DNA of 64,000 nt. It comes from Rhodanobacteraceae bacterium. Its GTDB lineage: Bacteria > Pseudomonadota > Gammaproteobacteria > Xanthomonadales > Rhodanobacteraceae. The notes under the pieces were generated by a model, which saw nothing but the letters and a program-made list of their open reading frames with translations, had not been told where the DNA came from and searched no databases. The stretch is from NCBI GenBank assembly GCA_030123585.1, contig CP126120.1, positions 3,163,001 to 3,227,000 of the forward strand, given 5' to 3'. The stretch's first letter is position 1; each line of letters begins with the position of its first letter. Below are positions 61,902 through 64,000 of this stretch, piece after piece. A program made the translations under genes and the position numbers.

Positions 61902-62299
61902 ATCGTTCGGTGCTGGTGGTGGACGCTTCGATCGTGCTGGATTTGCTGGCGCGCTTCAGGCCGCAACCGCTGGAGGCCTTGCTGTGGGCAGAGGGTACGT
62001 CGCTGGCCGCTCCGGAACTCATCGACGTCGAGGTGCTGAACTCCCTGCGCAAGCTGGAGGCTCGTGGCGCCGTTCCGCCGGCGCGGCGGGCCGATCTGCC
62101 GTCGCAGTTGCGCGGCCTCAGAATCCGCAAGTTCAGGCATGCGCCACTGCTCGATGGCATCTGGTCGTTGCGCGGTCACGTGACCGCCTACGATGCGGCC
62201 TACGTGGTGTTGGCTGCGGCCTTGCAAGCCCCGCTGGTCACCCGTGACACGCGGCTTGCCAAGGCCGTCAAGCCGATGCTCGACGTATTGACGCCATGA
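61898..62299 (+). CDS. VapC/FitB-type PIN-domain toxin
   Basis: 133 residues with the four PIN acidic positions: Asp9 in VVDASIVLD, Glu in AAPELIDVEVLN, Asp in TAYDAAYVVLA and Asp in TRDTRLAK. Predicted Mg-dependent endoribonuclease, probably cleaving a tRNA or rRNA, neutralised by the antitoxin encoded upstream with a 4-nt overlap. Its own stop overlaps the ATG of the following TPR gene by 4 nt, so that gene is coupled to the toxin operon. Confidence 0.9.
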   Translation: MNRSVLVVDASIVLDLLARFRPQPLEALLWAEGTSLAAPELIDVEVLNSLRKLEARGAVPPARRADLPSQLRGLRIRKFRHAPLLDGIWSLRGHVTAYDAAYVVLAAALQAPLVTRDTRLAKAVKPMLDVLTP

Positions 62300-64000
62300 A
62301 CGTTTTCACCCGCCTGAAGCAGCGCAAGCTGGTGCAGTGGGCGCTGGCGTACGTCGCCGCGGCGTTCGCGTTGATCCAGGTGATCGACGTGGTCGCATCG
62401 AAGTTCGATTGGCCGGCGCAACTCGAACGCATCATCATTCTCGCGCTTGCAGTGGGTTTCCTCGTGACGCTGGTCGTTGCTTGGTATCACGGCGAAAAGG
62501 GTCGGCAGCGCGTCAGCGGCCCGGAGTTGTTGTTGCTGGCACTGCTGCTGGCGATCGGCGGCGGTTTGCTGTGGCGGTTTGCGCGCGTGGGCCCCACGAG
62601 CAGCCCGGATGCAGCGCAGCGAAACCCGGAAGCGGTGGCAGCCGCGCCCGCCATTTCGATCCCCGCCAAGTCGGTCGCGGTGCTGCCGTTCGCGAACCTC
62701 AGCGGCGATCCGAAGCAGGCGTACTTCAGTGACGGCGTCACCGAAGAAGTCCTCAACGCGCTGGCGCAGCTTCCGAACCTGAAGGTGGCCGCACGCACGT
62801 CTGCCTTCACGTTCAAGAGCAATGCAAGCGACGTGCACGAAGTTGGCAGGGTGCTCGGCGTGGCGACGGTGCTGGAAGGCAGCATCCAGAAATCCGGTGA
62901 CGAGGTGCGCATCACCGTCCAGCTGGTGGACACCCGCAGCGGCTATCAAATGTGGTCGGAGAACTACGATCGCAAGTTGAACAACATCTTCGCGGTCGAG
63001 GATGAAATCTCCAATGCGGTTGCCGACAAGCTGCGCGTGCAATGGAACAGCGCGCAACCGCTGGTCGCGCAGAAGACCGTCGATCCACGTGCGCACGACT
63101 TCTACCTGCGCGGACTGGCATTGCTGGCCGCGCGCGGCCCCGGCTTGCGGAATGCGGTCGCGGACTTCCAGCAGGCGGTCTCGATCGATCCGGATTTTGC
63201 GCAGGCTTGGGGGGCGATGGCGGACGCTGAAGCGCTGTTGCCGAGCTACGGGCTTGCGGATCGGTCAACTGCGCAGGTACGCGCGATGTCCTTCGCGCAA
63301 CACGCGCTGGCGCTGGATGAACGTACGGCATCGGCATACGGAACCTTGGGGATCCTCTATCTCAGGCGCTGGCACTGGGAACAGGCCAATGTTGCTTTCC
63401 AGCATTCATTGGCACTGGCACCAAGTGATGCAGAAGCGATCGACCAGTACGCACAGTACTTGTTTGCTTGCGGCCAGTTCACGCGCGCTGAAGCGGAGTT
63501 CGAACACGCGCAAAAGCTTGATCCCTTGTCGGCGATCGTTGCGACGATGCGCGCTGGCACATTGTTTGCGTTGCGTCGTAACCAGGAAGCCAGGTCGCAA
63601 CTTGGCCGCGCCCTGGCCATCGACCCGAACTTCCGGCTGGCTCACACCATCGCCACGATTACGGATGCGCAAGCTGGCCGTTTTTCGCAGGCCATGGTGC
63701 ACGCGCAATCAAGCTTCGGCCCCGACGCGGCAGAGCTGCTTGTACGCGGCATGGCCGATCCGGGGCTGCGCGAAAAAGTGGTGCAGGAGCTCGAAACGTC
63801 TTCCTCGCCTTCATTTGTCACGCTGCGCAGCAACTCGTTTGCGTTCGCGCAGTTTCTGGCTTTGCTGGGCGCACGCGATCGCGCTCTTGACGCTTTGGAA
63901 GACCTTGCAGCAGATCATGCCGTTCCCGAGCCGATGCAGATCTGGAGCACGGGTCTGGATTCCATCCGCAACGATCCGCGTTTCAAGGCGGTGCTGAAGA
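62296..64000 (+). CDS. Membrane TolB-like/TPR protein, paralogue 3 (3' end missing)
   Basis: An open frame of 568 codons runs from ATG 62296 to the end of the window without a stop, so the C-terminus is outside. FTRLKQRKLVQWALAYVAAA starts two membrane helices, a third follows near residue 80, then the TolB-like domain (SVAVLPFANLSGDPKQAYFS, VLEGSIQKSGDEVRITVQLV, YQMWSENYDRKL) and TPR units (DPDFAQAWGAMADAEALLP, LAPSDAEAIDQYAQYLFACG). Same family as the genes at 57714 and 59417. Its ATG overlaps the toxin stop (ATGA), so it is now expressed as the third gene of the toxin-antitoxin operon. Confidence 0.8.
   Translation, partial: MNVFTRLKQRKLVQWALAYVAAAFALIQVIDVVASKFDWPAQLERIIILALAVGFLVTLVVAWYHGEKGRQRVSGPELLLLALLLAIGGGLLWRFARVGPTSSPDAAQRNPEAVAAAPAISIPAKSVAVLPFANLSGDPKQAYFSDGVTEEVLNALAQLPNLKVAARTSAFTFKSNASDVHEVGRVLGVATVLEGSIQKSGDEVRITVQLVDTRSGYQMWSENYDRKLNNIFAVEDEISNAVADKLRVQWNSAQPLVAQKTVDPRAHDFYLRGLALLAARGPGLRNAVADFQQAVSIDPDFAQAWGAMADAEALLPSYGLADRSTAQVRAMSFAQHALALDERTASAYGTLGILYLRRWHWEQANVAFQHSLALAPSDAEAIDQYAQYLFACGQFTRAEAEFEHAQKLDPLSAIVATMRAGTLFALRRNQEARSQLGRALAIDPNFRLAHTIATITDAQAGRFSQAMVHAQSSFGPDAAELLVRGMADPGLREKVVQELETSSSPSFVTLRSNSFAFAQFLALLGARDRALDALEDLAADHAVPEPMQIWSTGLDSIRNDPRFKAVLK

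Overview
The window is high-GC DNA (roughly two thirds G+C) from a gammaproteobacterium of the Xanthomonadales/Lysobacterales, most likely Rhodanobacteraceae. The main grounds are the gene order thrS-infC-rpmI-rplT-pheS-pheT-ihfA-merR-tRNA-Pro, a methionine synthase split into two genes behind an ArsR/methyltransferase regulator, the lptD-surA-pdxA-rsmA-apaG-apaH and surE-pcm-yqaA-nlpD clusters, and many short palindromic intergenic repeats. The assignment is inferred from gene content, not from a database search.

Layout. 1-3 kb: end of a six-hairpin glycosidase gene overlapping a sugar transporter of the MFS, then a frameshifted isochorismatase-like remnant and tRNA-Val(GAC). 3.5-11.4 kb: translation operon starting with a thrS leader that looks like a complete threonine attenuator (promoter, 8-codon leader peptide with three Thr codons, antiterminator and terminator), infC with an ATC start, ribosomal proteins L35 and L20, PheRS, IHF-alpha, a MerR protein and tRNA-Pro(GGG). 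11.4-21 kb: secreted hydrolase, divergent serA/pip, an EF-G paralogue, and the overlapping nudE-cysQ-mazG housekeeping group. 21-26.4 kb: envelope sensing: a repeat-built secreted protein, an OmpR-type two-component system, and a BlaI/BlaR1-like pair with its operator. 26.4-30.6 kb: isoaspartyl peptidase, a membrane-anchored copper nitrite reductase/cytochrome c fusion, tRNA-Val(CAC) and small membrane proteins. 30.6-37 kb: split methionine synthase with its regulator, and an acyl-CoA dehydrogenase. 37-46 kb: outer-membrane biogenesis operon on the minus strand (lptD to apaH) and an aminopeptidase P. 46-57.6 kb: pyrG-kdsA-eno-ftsB, surE-pcm-yqaA-nlpD, yhbY, rlmE and ftsH. 57.6-64 kb: three paralogous membrane/TolB-like/TPR proteins, with a FitAB/VapBC-type toxin-antitoxin pair between the second and third; the third runs off the window.

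Themes. Much of the window is core metabolism, translation and envelope assembly in tightly overlapping operons (many ATGA junctions). The least explained elements are (i) a 118-120 nt dispersed repeat in three copies, each with two hairpins whose stems change but whose hexaloops keep an A(N)GGA motif, the loop motif known from CsrA/RsmA sites; (ii) the thrS attenuator; (iii) the DoxX-like/NirK/cytochrome c triple fusion; (iv) start codons lying 6 nt after a -10 hexamer, suggesting leaderless mRNAs; (v) a tRNA-Pro 3'-end duplication of att-site type; and (vi) the tandem TolB-like/TPR paralogues.
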